Shown: positions 1 through 8,044, counted from the stretch's first letter. The stretch is DNA of 12,008 bases from an uncultured Clostridia bacterium (GCA_910583755.1 CAJTZO010000049.1:1-12008), one strand, 5' to 3'. A program made the numbers and translations. Notes: a model not told the origin generated them from the sequence alone.

Positions 1-1678
1 TGCTTGTAACTTTGAATTTTGCCCCAGCAAGTGGCTTTTTAGTCGCCTCATCCACTTTCAATATCTCAAGGGAAGGGCGTTTTTTGTTTGTAAATACGAC
101 TTGCTTTGTTTTACCCCATTCCAGTTCTACATCTTTGTGTTGTTCTTCTAATAAATAGCCATCAGGAGCAACGATTTCTTCTATGGTGTAGATTTCGGCA
201 TTGAGATTTTCAATCAGTATTTTACCAGTATCATCTGTAATATATTCTGATGTAGTGTTGCCTTCTGTGCTTGTAACTTTGAATTTTGCCCCAGCAAGTG
301 GCTTTTTAGTCGCCTCATCCACTTTCAATATCTCAAGGGAAGGGCGTTTTTTGTTTGTAAATACGACTTGCTTTGTTTTACCCCATTCCAGTTCTACATC
401 TTTGTGTTGTTCTTCTAATAAATAGCCATCAGGAGCAACGATTTCTTCTATGGTATAGATTTCCGCATTGAGATTTTCAATCAATATTTTTCCAGTGTTA
501 TCTGTAATATATTCTGATGTGGTATTTCCTTCTGTACTTGTGACTTTGAATTTTGCCCCAGCAAGTGGTTTTTTAGTTGCCTCATCTATTTTGAGTATTT
601 CAAGAGCTGGTCTTGCTTTATTTTCAAATACAAGTGTTTTTGTTTTTCCCCATTCTAATTGAATATCTTTGTATTGCTCATCTAACAAATAGCCATCAGG
701 AGCTTTTACTTCTGTAACAGTGTAAATCGCTTCGTCTAAATCCTGTAAAAGTATTGTTCCTGTATCATCTGTAGTATATTCAGATTCCGTACTGTCCTCC
801 GTTTTCACTACTTTAAATACTGCACCTTTTAATGCTTCCCCTGTTTGACTATCTATTTTCATAATCTGTAATGCTGGTCTTAACCTGTTGTCAAATTTAA
901 TTTCTGTGACTTTGTTAGGCTCTAATTTAACCTCTTTACTTTCTGTTGCTATCAAATAGCCCTTTGGTGGTGCAAGCTCTGTAATGGTATACCAATCTGG
1001 CTCTAAATTTTCTATTTTTATCTGCCCAGATTTATCTGTCATACCTTCATATACAATAGAGCCGTCTTTTTTCTTTACAGAAAACTCTGCTTTTTCCAAA
1101 GGCATACCAGTATCTTCATCATATTTTTTAATCAAAAGTCCCGGTTTTGCTTTATTTTTTACTGTAATTGTCGCTTTTTTGCCTGCCTCTAATTTGATAC
1201 TTTGAGGAGTGGTATCTAACAAATACCCATCTGGTGCAGTGATTTCTGTTACAGTGTATGTACCGCTTTTTAAATGAGATAATGTTGCTGTGCCTGCGTC
1301 ATTGGTATAAACATCATAAGAATCACTTCCACCATCATAAGCAACTCGTATACTTGCACCACTCAATGGTTCTCCTGTATCAGCATCTACTTTTTTGACT
1401 TCTAATTCTGCCATTTCTTCATTGGCAAATGTGATAATTACAGGGTCAACCGTATTGATAACAAAATCTTTATGATTGTTTTTATCTAATACATATCCCT
1501 CTGGTGGAACGATTTCTTCTACATAATAAGCACCAACCGCTAAATCTGGTATAGAAATTTCTCCTTGTTCATTTGTCACATAATCCCCAATGATACCATC
1601 ATCAGCATCTGTCAATCGAAATACTGCACCAGAAAGTCCTTGTGTTGTACCTGCTTTGACTTTTACTATCTGCAATCC
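1..1678 (-). repeat. Tandem CnaB (SpaA-type) domain repeats, 267-bp period
   Basis: Coding repeats within the adhesin begin at 1678, 1408, 1141, 874, 607, 340 and 73 (the last is cut by the window edge). The first unit is 90 residues and the others exactly 89. Each starts with a pattern like LEILKxD, has a YTxEEI or YTVTE segment about two thirds along, and ends in FxNKxRP. Divergence falls from the N-terminal to the C-terminal side. The last units are nearly the same, and bases 1-187 are identical to 268-454. This gradient suggests recent expansion at the C-terminal side by unequal crossing over. Confidence 0.95.
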
Positions 1679-2737
1679 TTTTCCTGGTTCTGGTATATCG
1701 GGTGTGTTTGGTGTGTCAGGTTGGTCTGGATTATCTGGCTCCTTGGGTTCATCTGGTGGGGGAGTTGTGCCATCTGCATAATAAGTCACTTTTCCAATGG
1801 AATCCCCATTATAAAATGGTATGGGTGCAACATAATAATCTTGTTTTTTACCGCTGTGAGATATTCCAAACATAACAGCTTTATTTTCCAATTTCCCTTT
1901 TGCAATGACATTGAATGTCCCTTTTTGTTCTCCGCCATCTTTTTTAGGAATCAACACTTTAATTGCATTTGTGTCACCGCTGAATGTTTCCTGTTCTTCA
2001 TTTTGCAAGTTTGTTGCTTTTACACCTTCTGGTACATTTCCATCAAATACAATTTTAAAACTATCTATTTTTACATTGGATTTGATTTCAAATTCCTGTG
2101 AATAGTAATTGCTGTCAATACTGTCTACTTCCGCTTTTTGTGTTTTGGGATTGACTGCAAGCCATGTAGCATATACGACATCATTTGCTTTCCCTTTTGC
2201 TACTAAATTTTTCATGGCTGCTTCTACAGGCTGATTGTGTGAGCCGTTTGCTTTCCAGTCATTTAAGTTGCTGTAATTGGCATGAACTGTTGCCCAAACT
2301 GCCATTTTTGTAGCATAATAAGCCTGATACTCTGTAGAAAGTCCCAATTCTTGAGGAGTTTTGTAAGGGTAGCCGTTTGTAATAACGCCCCATACATGAG
2401 GGTCGGTATCTAACTTATCTACGTCAACATCGTAACTTTTTGCAATTAAATCTTCTACACCTGGTCTGTTAGGATTGGCACAATATGCCGGATATTCGTT
2501 GCCGTCCTCTGAACGATACACAATTATTGCTGGTGCAAAGTTATCTGCGTCAATCACACCTTTCCAAGTCAATAATTGCTGTCCTTTGCCCTCTTTGACA
2601 TAAAGATGGACTTTGTTTAAAGCATTTTCCAGTGAAGTACCTGCAAATGCTTCTACAAATGAGGACAGCAAAAATAACAAAGCTAGAAAAAATGACAATA
2701 ACCTTTTTGTCATACTGCTGTTGAATTTTTCGTTCAT
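1..2737 (-). CDS. Large CnaB/SpaA-repeat surface adhesin with thioester-like head (C-terminus off window)
   Basis: At least 912 residues are open to the window edge with no stop. The start at 2737 has a GAGGAG ribosome site 8 bp upstream. Residues 1-32 are a signal peptide (basic MTKR, then a Leu/Phe core, cleavage likely after AFA). Residues about 33-320 resemble a thioester-domain (TQXA) head: Cys86 sits in YPAYCANPN, and the expected TQxA motif reads TKMA at 143-146, with Lys in place of Gln. A Pro/Asp/Glu-rich linker follows (about 322-353). From residue 354 there are six complete CnaB repeats and part of a seventh, each keeping the Lys, Glu and Asn expected to form an intramolecular isopeptide. 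The family is wall-anchored pilin or adhesin stalks. The sorting motif would lie left of the window. The neighbouring sortase is the probable anchoring enzyme (inference). Confidence 0.93.
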   Translation of the reverse strand, partial: MNEKFNSSMTKRLLSFFLALLFLLSSFVEAFAGTSLENALNKVHLYVKEGKGQQLLTWKGVIDADNFAPAIIVYRSEDGNEYPAYCANPNRPGVEDLIAKSYDVDVDKLDTDPHVWGVITNGYPYKTPQELGLSTEYQAYYATKMAVWATVHANYSNLNDWKANGSHNQPVEAAMKNLVAKGKANDVVYATWLAVNPKTQKAEVDSIDSNYYSQEFEIKSNVKIDSFKIVFDGNVPEGVKATNLQNEEQETFSGDTNAIKVLIPKKDGGEQKGTFNVIAKGKLENKAVMFGISHSGKKQDYYVAPIPFYNGDSIGKVTYYADGTTPPPDEPKEPDNPDQPDTPNTPDIPEPGKGLQIVKVKAGTTQGLSGAVFRLTDADDGIIGDYVTNEQGEISIPDLAVGAYYVEEIVPPEGYVLDKNNHKDFVINTVDPVIITFANEEMAELEVKKVDADTGEPLSGASIRVAYDGGSDSYDVYTNDAGTATLSHLKSGTYTVTEITAPDGYLLDTTPQSIKLEAGKKATITVKNKAKPGLLIKKYDEDTGMPLEKAEFSVKKKDGSIVYEGMTDKSGQIKIENLEPDWYTITELAPPKGYLIATESKEVKLEPNKVTEIKFDNRLRPALQIMKIDSQTGEALKGAVFKVVKTEDSTESEYTTDDTGTILLQDLDEAIYTVTEVKAPDGYLLDEQYKDIQLEWGKTKTLVFENKARPALEILKIDEATKKPLAGAKFKVTSTEGNTTSEYITDNTGKILIENLNAEIYTIEEIVAPDGYLLEEQHKDVELEWGKTKQVVFTNKKRPSLEILKVDEATKKPLAGAKFKVTSTEGNTTSEYITDDTGKILIENLNAEIYTIEEIVAPDGYLLEEQHKDVELEWGKTKQVVFTNKKRPSLEILKVDEATKKPLAGAKFKVTS

Positions 2738-2751
2738 ACGCTTATCTCCTC

Positions 2752-3555
2752 TCATAATATCGTTTCTTCTTGTTCTATCAAAGGCAATATTTCTTGCTGT
2801 TTTAACAGGTCATATAAAAACAGTCTGCCTTTTTGTGTCCATTTTGTGAGCATTTTGCTATCTTTTTTGCCATTGGAATATTCAAAGCAAAATGTTTCGG
2901 AATGAACATAGCCTTTATCGTGATACTTTTTATACAATAACCATTGTCCGCCTTGCTTATATTGCACATTCAATGTATGTAATAACTTGTTCATTTCTAC
3001 ACCGCTCATGCCATAGTCTTTTGCAATCTGTGTGATAGTGACCAGTTTTTTGCTTTTTAATATGGTATCGGTATAATCTGCTTTGGGTTTGAGTTCTCCT
3101 ATCAGTTGTCTTTGTTTTAGATTTTCTGTTTTTAACTGCTCCTTTTCTTCCTTTTCCTGTTTTAAAGTTTCCACTAACTGTATTACAGTGTCTGGATTTA
3201 ATATTGCCTGCTCTAATGTTTCCGATGTCATATAAATACCATATTTTCGAATGGATTTTAAAACCGCTTTGACTTCTTTTTTAAATTGTTTTGCAATGGG
3301 TTTTCTGCTTTGCATTAACACCTCATACACACCATATTCTGTTAAAAACCATGCTTCTTGATTTCCGCCAAGGGTGTAAGCAATGTTTACTCCCTTTTCG
3401 TCATCGTCAACAGCTTGCAACATCATTCTTGGATTGCTATGTTCTATCCATTCTGCTACTTCTTTTGCTAAAAATAAGGGATTTTCAAAATCACCATATA
3501 GTGTAAACGGTTTACCTAATATTTGTTGTTGCTGTAATACTTTTAATTCCTTCAT
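2752..3555 (-). CDS. Phage-type antirepressor, Bro-N plus ANT/KilAC domains
   Basis: This 267-aa protein is predicted to be cytoplasmic and DNA-associated. Residues about 15-108 read as a Bro-N domain (ENPLFLAKEVAEWI, then the WFLTEYGVYEVLMQSRKP block, then FKKEVKAVLKSIRKYG). Residues about 125-155 are a Lys/Glu-rich likely coiled coil. Residues about 168-257 match the ANT (KilAC) domain, with LVTITQIAKDYGMSGVEMNK and QWLLYKKYHDKGY. In phages such proteins counteract repressors or control lysogeny genes. The start at 3555 has TAGGAGCG about 7 bp upstream and lies 10 bp after the sortase stop; its TGA is 14 bp before the adhesin start. Translation is therefore probably coupled in one operon. 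Its target is not visible; control of the element or of the surface locus is inference. Confidence 0.88.
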   Translation of the reverse strand: MKELKVLQQQQILGKPFTLYGDFENPLFLAKEVAEWIEHSNPRMMLQAVDDDEKGVNIAYTLGGNQEAWFLTEYGVYEVLMQSRKPIAKQFKKEVKAVLKSIRKYGIYMTSETLEQAILNPDTVIQLVETLKQEKEEKEQLKTENLKQRQLIGELKPKADYTDTILKSKKLVTITQIAKDYGMSGVEMNKLLHTLNVQYKQGGQWLLYKKYHDKGYVHSETFCFEYSNGKKDSKMLTKWTQKGRLFLYDLLKQQEILPLIEQEETIL

Positions 3556-3565
3556 TTTATCGCTC

Positions 3566-4522
3566 CTATCTTTTTTCTACTGCTTGCACACAAAGTCTTT
3601 GATTTGGCACATCTTCCACACAAGTTATTAGTGTTAAACGGTTGTCATTGGTGTATTCTAATTTTGACCAATCTGTTTCAGATATTCTACTAACAGACTG
3701 CACAATATAGTTTCTTGTGCCAAGTATAGTAGTGTATGTGATTTCATCGCCTTCCGAAACATTTTTTAATTTCTGAAAATAACCGCTGGAACCTCTGTTA
3801 TGTCCGACAAAACCAGCATTGCCATTCCATGTAGAAGTAGAAGAAATGTGTCCAATACCTTTTTTCATTGCTGCATAAGTATCCCCATCATATGCTGTTA
3901 CAGTCAATTTAATTGATGGTATTTTTAAAACACCAATACTGCCATCTGATTTTCTGACTTGTTCTATTGTGGTAAGGGGATATTGCAATTTTTGTTCGTC
4001 ATTGTTCGCATAATATATAACATTGTTTGTATTTCCACTGGGCAAGTTTGTTGATGTGGAAGGGTAAAAATTACCTGTTATATTATTTTGATTGTTTTGT
4101 TGTGTTACTCCTTGTGTTTTTGCTGTATTCGCTAAATTTATTGTACTGCCTGCCTGTTGTGTACCTTGTGTTGCACCTGTTACAAAACCATTCGGACTTT
4201 GTGTAAATTTTCCCGATGGTGCATTTGCTGGTGCATACGTTGTTACATTTGGTTTTTGTTCTGCTGGTGTAATAATTGTTGCACCATATTCAGAGTCATG
4301 TCTTTTTTGTGGTGCTAAATCGTATATATCCAGTAAATAGTCTGGTACAGCTCCATCAAAATGAATGTGACTTTCTCCAGTAATGTAAAATTCTTCTTTA
4401 TTTTCTGTTTTAAATTGATAATCTAAATCACTTGTTACTGCAAAAGCATTAATATTGCAGCAAGTACAAACATTTGCTGTCATAAAAAACAGTAAAGGGA
4501 TTTTCATATATCTATTCCTCAT
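3566..4522 (-). CDS. Sortase, class D-like
   Basis: This 318-aa exported transpeptidase would cleave a sorting motif and join a surface protein to the wall or to a pilin lysine. The N-terminus has a hydrophobic signal/anchor segment (about 7-28, with an unusual CTCCN cluster). A Gln/Asn/Thr/Pro-rich low-complexity stretch (about 85-175) acts as a spacer. The sortase fold spans about 196-316. His241 in FVGHNRG, Cys301 in LTLITC and Arg309 in NQRLC form the expected catalytic triad. Motif order and spacing fit class D better than A or B. The start at 4522 has a strong GGGAGGG site and overlaps the upstream gene by 11 bp. A second Met at 4507 also has an AGGAA site and would remove the overlap. 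The likely substrate is the CnaB adhesin two genes downstream (inference from context). Confidence 0.93.
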   Translation of the reverse strand: MRNRYMKIPLLFFMTANVCTCCNINAFAVTSDLDYQFKTENKEEFYITGESHIHFDGAVPDYLLDIYDLAPQKRHDSEYGATIITPAEQKPNVTTYAPANAPSGKFTQSPNGFVTGATQGTQQAGSTINLANTAKTQGVTQQNNQNNITGNFYPSTSTNLPSGNTNNVIYYANNDEQKLQYPLTTIEQVRKSDGSIGVLKIPSIKLTVTAYDGDTYAAMKKGIGHISSTSTWNGNAGFVGHNRGSSGYFQKLKNVSEGDEITYTTILGTRNYIVQSVSRISETDWSKLEYTNDNRLTLITCVEDVPNQRLCVQAVEKR

Positions 4523-5738
4523 GCTCTGTCCCTCCCATCTCCAGCATAAAGCAATACGCTTGTCCGTATTCGCTAACGCTGTTTGGTATTATCATGTGTT
4601 CTTTTGTTTGCTCATGTAATGTAATGGATATTGTTTTGCCGTAGAGTTTTTTTGCTGTGTATTTATCTATGACAAAATAGAAAAAGGGACTTTGTATTAA
4701 TTCATGTAATGGGTTAAGGTCTATTATAAAGTCACTTTTATTCATTTTCTGGTATCCAATACAAATATATTCTTCCTCTTGTAAATTACATATTTTCACT
4801 CCTCTTTGTGATTTTTTATAAAATAACAAAACCATACCACCTGAAAACAAAATACCTGCAAAAGCACCAAGTATCATTTTTATCAAAATAGGATTGCTTT
4901 GTTTGATTTCTTTGACTTCTGGTTTTTCTTCCTGTTTTTGTTTTTTGATTTCCTCCTCTGTTTGTTTTTCTGCTTTTTCCATAATGGTTCTATTTTCTTT
5001 AATAGGTGTTCCAACATAAGTTAATGTATATGTGATTGTGGTTGGCTCTGGTTTTGACACTGTTCCTGTGTATATTGCTGTTGTGACATAGCTAGAAGGC
5101 ACTTTATCACTTATGGTTTTGGAATAAGTTGCCGTTGCTTTGTACTCTGTGGGTACAAGGGTATCTCCTGATAATCCTGTTCCCATCACAGCCCAGTTGA
5201 CATCAGTTAATTGCAATGTTTGTCCCTCTTTTTCTGCTGTCTGCGGAATATAAGAATTATCTGCTGCCATAAGCTCTGTATATTCTTTTACAGTAGATAG
5301 TGTTGTATTTTGGGTTTTGTATGCTGCTACTTCTGTTGCAATGCTGTTATGTTCCAATGACAAAACACCTGTAAAATCTTCTTTGTTGTAATCTATTGTT
5401 TGGGGCAGTCGGTTTAATATGCCCTCTTTGTTATCTGTTGCGGTTTCTATGGCAATACTTTCAGAAAGTTCTTTTGTTTGCTTATTTTCATTCATTTTTT
5501 TATCTGTTTTATGATAGGCAAACAAATAGCCATCTTTTTCATAGCCGTTTTCTACTAATGCAGATGGGTCAAAATCTTCTGCAACTTCATAGACTTTTGT
5601 TAAAAAAATACTGCCCTCTATTTGTTTTTGGTCTGAAGAAATCAAAAAGGGAATACTTTCTGTTTGCTCTGCAAATGTTGTTTCTATAGGACAATGTATT
5701 GTCAAAAGCAACAGTAACAAAAACACTTTCTTTTTCAT
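4512..5738 (-). CDS. Membrane-anchored extracellular protein of unknown function (sortase locus)
   Basis: The protein is 408 aa. A longer in-frame start at 5783 was rejected because it lies inside a terminator hairpin; Met at 5738 follows AAGGAA and opens a clean signal peptide (MKKK, a run of Leu, cleavage near TTFA/EQ at residue 23). Residues about 24-250 are extracellular, with beta-rich segments such as EYKATATYSKTIS and AIYTGTV; I associate this alternating Tyr/Thr pattern with exported proteins in Firmicute integrative elements. Residues 250-280 are Lys/Glu-rich. A single membrane helix follows at about 284-307, then YKKSQRG and a cytoplasmic tail of about 100 aa. It overlaps the sortase gene by 11 bp, so the two are probably co-translated. 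It could be an accessory to surface-protein export or assembly; no enzymatic motif is visible. Confidence 0.85.
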   Translation of the reverse strand: MKKKVFLLLLLLTIHCPIETTFAEQTESIPFLISSDQKQIEGSIFLTKVYEVAEDFDPSALVENGYEKDGYLFAYHKTDKKMNENKQTKELSESIAIETATDNKEGILNRLPQTIDYNKEDFTGVLSLEHNSIATEVAAYKTQNTTLSTVKEYTELMAADNSYIPQTAEKEGQTLQLTDVNWAVMGTGLSGDTLVPTEYKATATYSKTISDKVPSSYVTTAIYTGTVSKPEPTTITYTLTYVGTPIKENRTIMEKAEKQTEEEIKKQKQEEKPEVKEIKQSNPILIKMILGAFAGILFSGGMVLLFYKKSQRGVKICNLQEEEYICIGYQKMNKSDFIIDLNPLHELIQSPFFYFVIDKYTAKKLYGKTISITLHEQTKEHMIIPNSVSEYGQAYCFMLEMGGTEHEE

Positions 5739-5768
5739 GCTTTCACATTCCTTTCTTAAATTTTCCAA

Positions 5769-5802
5769 CAAAAAAGACAGCAAACAATATTGCTGTCCTT
5801 TT
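5769..5802 (-). terminator. Intrinsic terminator between repA and the surface-protein operon
   Basis: Read on the minus strand, the stem GGACAGCAA pairs with TTTGCTGTC around a short loop, and the second arm runs into a tract of six T. It begins 6 bp after the repA stop. It ends about 30 bp before the start of the 408-aa gene, which leaves almost no room for a separate promoter between them. It would stop or attenuate parA-parB-repA transcripts before the surface genes. Confidence 0.8.
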
Positions 5803-5807
5803 AGAGT

Positions 5808-6974
5808 TTATCCATACATCTCATAGTTGACTTCCGCTTGATAATAAGCGTCCATTGTTTCGGTAGCATTGTATAATGCGGAAAGATAGTATGCTCTTAT
5901 GTTATGTATTTTGTTTTTTGTTTTATTCAGACATTCCAATACATACTCTATGTGTCTGGAATTTAATTTCAATAATCTTTCTTTTACCATTTGCTGAGGA
6001 ATTTCTTCTCCACCAATTCGTATTGTTTTTTTATGGCTTGTAATCACGCTTACCATAATGTCTACCATGTTGTTAATCAGTTGAATATAATATCTTGTAC
6101 TTTTATTTTCTGCCAAAAAACGGTATTCAATGTTTTTTTGTATGGTAGCTCTACACATTTGTTCCTCTAAGCCTTTGTCAATAAAGAATTGCTGTTTTGG
6201 TTTTGGTTTTTCTTTTTCTTTTTTCTCTGTAGTAAAACAAGAAATAGGTTCTATCTCATCTATCCTATCTGTTTTTTGTTGTTCTAACTGCTTGTCTATA
6301 TTAGATGGATAAGATAGATAGGATAGAGTATCTTGCTTATTATTTATACAAACAGTTTCATTTGTTTTTTTAGTATCATGAAAACCAGTATCACTAAAAT
6401 CAGTATCATTAATCAAAGGAGTATTAATACTTTGTGATTTTGAAAAATCCTGTGTTGTGGAAATCGCATTTCTGGAATTGTCTTTTTCATTATTTTGGTG
6501 TTGTGATTGCCACAAATTTTCCTCATTTGGCGGTTTTTGTACTGAAAAATCATCAGATTTTTGCATTTTTTCTTCTATTTCTTCTGCCTTTTTTGCTCCA
6601 TCGTTCTCATTTTTATGAAAACCTAAAAAATTTTTGACATAAATGAAATTTGGCTTGCCTAAACCGTTTCTTTTTCTCTCAATTAAGCCGATTTCTTCTA
6701 AATCTTTGAGTATTTTGTTTGCTTTTTGCTCTCTGCAATGCAGTAAATTCATAATTTTATCAATGGTAAACACGATATAAACTCTTTTTTGTTCATCAAG
6801 CCATTTGTTTTTAAGTGATAATCCCATTCTATCCAACATAATACCATACAAAACCTTTGCTTCTATGGATAATTCTGAAAATTTATCATCTGTAAAAAGC
6901 AATTTTGGTATTCTGTAAAATATAAATTGTTCTGATTCTTGCCCATAATAATAATCGAATGATAATGTACTCAT
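5808..6974 (-). CDS. repA: RepA_N-family replication initiator
   Basis: This 388-aa protein would bind an origin and start replication of the element. Residues about 14-115 match the RepA_N domain: FYRIPKLLFTDDKFSELSIE, KVLYGIMLDRM, a winged-helix segment FTIDKIMNLLHCREQKANKIL, then LIERKRNGLGKPNFIYV. Residues about 120-260 are low-complexity and hydrophilic. Residues about 265-388 form a separate C-terminal domain ending in AYYLSALYNATETMDAYY, which resembles DUF6017 of integrative-element initiators. The start at 6974 is chosen because GAAAGGAGCG lies just upstream; an earlier in-frame Met at 7010 has no such site. It is 71 bp downstream of parB and followed at once by a terminator. The linker DNA carries iteron-like repeats. 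Confidence 0.92.
   Translation of the reverse strand: MSTLSFDYYYGQESEQFIFYRIPKLLFTDDKFSELSIEAKVLYGIMLDRMGLSLKNKWLDEQKRVYIVFTIDKIMNLLHCREQKANKILKDLEEIGLIERKRNGLGKPNFIYVKNFLGFHKNENDGAKKAEEIEEKMQKSDDFSVQKPPNEENLWQSQHQNNEKDNSRNAISTTQDFSKSQSINTPLINDTDFSDTGFHDTKKTNETVCINNKQDTLSYLSYPSNIDKQLEQQKTDRIDEIEPISCFTTEKKEKEKPKPKQQFFIDKGLEEQMCRATIQKNIEYRFLAENKSTRYYIQLINNMVDIMVSVITSHKKTIRIGGEEIPQQMVKERLLKLNSRHIEYVLECLNKTKNKIHNIRAYYLSALYNATETMDAYYQAEVNYEMYG
6258..6328. repeat. Inverted GATA-rich repeat inside repA
   Basis: ATCTATCCTATCT at 6258-6270 and AGATAGGATAGAG at 6316-6328 are inverted copies with one mismatch, about 45 bp apart. The right arm is preceded by further GATA units (GGATAAGATAGATAGG). They lie in the low-complexity linker of RepA next to the AGTATCA repeats. 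They may be part of an in-gene origin, or simply low-complexity coding sequence. Confidence 0.55.
6327..6426. repeat. AGTATCA iterons inside repA, candidate replication origin
   Basis: Three exactly 15-bp-spaced copies of AGTATCA start at 6372, 6387 and 6402, each followed by an A-rich segment. Variant copies sit at 6327 (AGTATCT), 6354 (AGTTTCA) and 6420 (AGTATTA), with steps of 27, 18, 15, 15 and 18 bp. At the protein level the perfect copies give a D-T-x-F-x five-residue repeat in the unstructured linker (about 190-203). For RepA_N plasmids the origin has been placed inside the rep coding sequence, so this is the natural candidate. The function is inferred. Confidence 0.6.
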
Positions 6975-7021
6975 TTTTAACGCTCCTTTCGTCGCTTTGC
7001 TTTCTTTCAAAAATACGAATT

Positions 7022-7034
7022 TGTGAAAATCACA
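7022..7034. promoter_or_regulatory. Short palindrome between parB and repA
   Basis: TGTGA-AAA-TCACA lies in the 71-bp gap, 48 bp upstream of the repA start. It could be an operator for repA or a partition-protein site, but the arms are only 5 bp and chance cannot be excluded. Confidence 0.2.
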
Positions 7035-7045
7035 TTTTACTTCTT

Positions 7046-8044
7046 TTATTCTTCTGTCTGGTTATATTCCTGCTGTTGTTGCCACTGTTTTAAAAGCTCA
7101 AATATCACATTTTCCATGTCTTTTTTGCTGTAAGATTGCGGAAAATATTGCTTTAAATCCTTCTTTTTCAGTGTAATGTTGTTACTACTTTTTTCTTTTT
7201 CTTCTGTTAATATAATTTCTATTACAGCATCGTTAAAATTTTTCTCCTGGCTGTATTTTTTTAGTTTACTTGCCTGTTCTAAAGAGGGAATGGCATTTAA
7301 TCTTTCCATAAATTTGTGCAAACTTATCTGTTCTTCTGCTTCTAAATAAGATAGTTCTACACCAGTGTTAAATTTTAATCTGTTGTCATCTACCATTTGT
7401 AGTAGTTCTGGTATGAGTTTTGTCAAGCGGATATATCTTTGTATCTGATTTCGGCTTTCTCCTGTTTCTTCTGCTAATATTTCAACAGAAAATTTTCCTT
7501 TTAAATTCTGCCCAAGTTGGGTAGAATTATTTTTGGGTCTACCTGCTTGTCTTTTCATAGCTTCTAACTTCATTTTATAAGAAAAGGCTCTCTCACTAGG
7601 CAATATATGTTCTCTTTGGACATTGGAGTCAACCATTGCTATTACTGCTTCATCATCATCTAATTGTCTAACGATAACAGGCATAGTATTTATTCCTAAT
7701 TTTATACACGCATATTTTCTGCGATGTCCTGAAATTAACTCATAATATCCACCATCTGTAGCACGGGCAATAGCAGGTACTACAACCCCTTTTTCTGCTA
7801 TACTTTGTACTAACTTTTCCATTTCCTCATCATCGTTTATTTTAAATGGGTGGTTTTGAAAGTGAATTAATTTGTCAATTTGTATTCTTTGCACAAATTC
7901 CATAGTCTCTGAACCAAGCAATAATTCATCATAAGATGTTAATGTCACATTTTTGGCACTGCTTTTCATTTTTTCTTTTGTTTCTTCTCCATTTTCTTCT
8001 GCATTAAAATTCACTTTTTCTGCATTTTCTTTCATTTCTGCCAT
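7046..8044 (-). CDS. parB: ParB-family partition protein (CTP-dependent DNA clamp)
   Basis: The protein is 332 aa. In this family ParB binds centromere-like parS DNA, loads as a CTP-gated clamp and is moved by ParA. Residues about 50-145 form the N-terminal ParB/Srx domain, with the CTP-binding motif GHRR at 106-109 and the NVQRE box at 141-145. Residues about 150-210 contain the helix-turn-helix (FSVEILAEETGESRNQIQRY). A dimerisation-type C-terminal domain completes it (about 260-332). The first 40 residues are acidic and probably unstructured. The start at 8044 has GGAGGT 6 bp upstream and overlaps the 3' end of parA by 13 bp, which indicates translational coupling. No Spo0J-type 16-bp parS was recognised in the window, so its target may differ or lie elsewhere. 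Confidence 0.94.
   Translation of the reverse strand: MAEMKENAEKVNFNAEENGEETKEKMKSSAKNVTLTSYDELLLGSETMEFVQRIQIDKLIHFQNHPFKINDDEEMEKLVQSIAEKGVVVPAIARATDGGYYELISGHRRKYACIKLGINTMPVIVRQLDDDEAVIAMVDSNVQREHILPSERAFSYKMKLEAMKRQAGRPKNNSTQLGQNLKGKFSVEILAEETGESRNQIQRYIRLTKLIPELLQMVDDNRLKFNTGVELSYLEAEEQISLHKFMERLNAIPSLEQASKLKKYSQEKNFNDAVIEIILTEEKEKSSNNITLKKKDLKQYFPQSYSKKDMENVIFELLKQWQQQQEYNQTEE

Noticed and set aside
1..607. Long direct repeats that could suggest a CRISPR or non-coding satellite
   Set aside because: The 267-bp period is an exact multiple of three and encodes CnaB domains with conserved isopeptide residues; there are no short repeats with unique spacers.
1565..2101. Plus-strand open frame of 178 codons, and other plus-strand frames over 1-2740
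   Set aside because: Cys/Phe/Trp-rich composition with no ribosome site; antisense shadow of the adhesin, whose domains and signal peptide are clear on the minus strand.
5739..5783. N-terminal extension of the 408-aa protein to a Met at 5783
   Set aside because: The extension would start inside the repA terminator hairpin, has no ribosome site and would precede the signal peptide.
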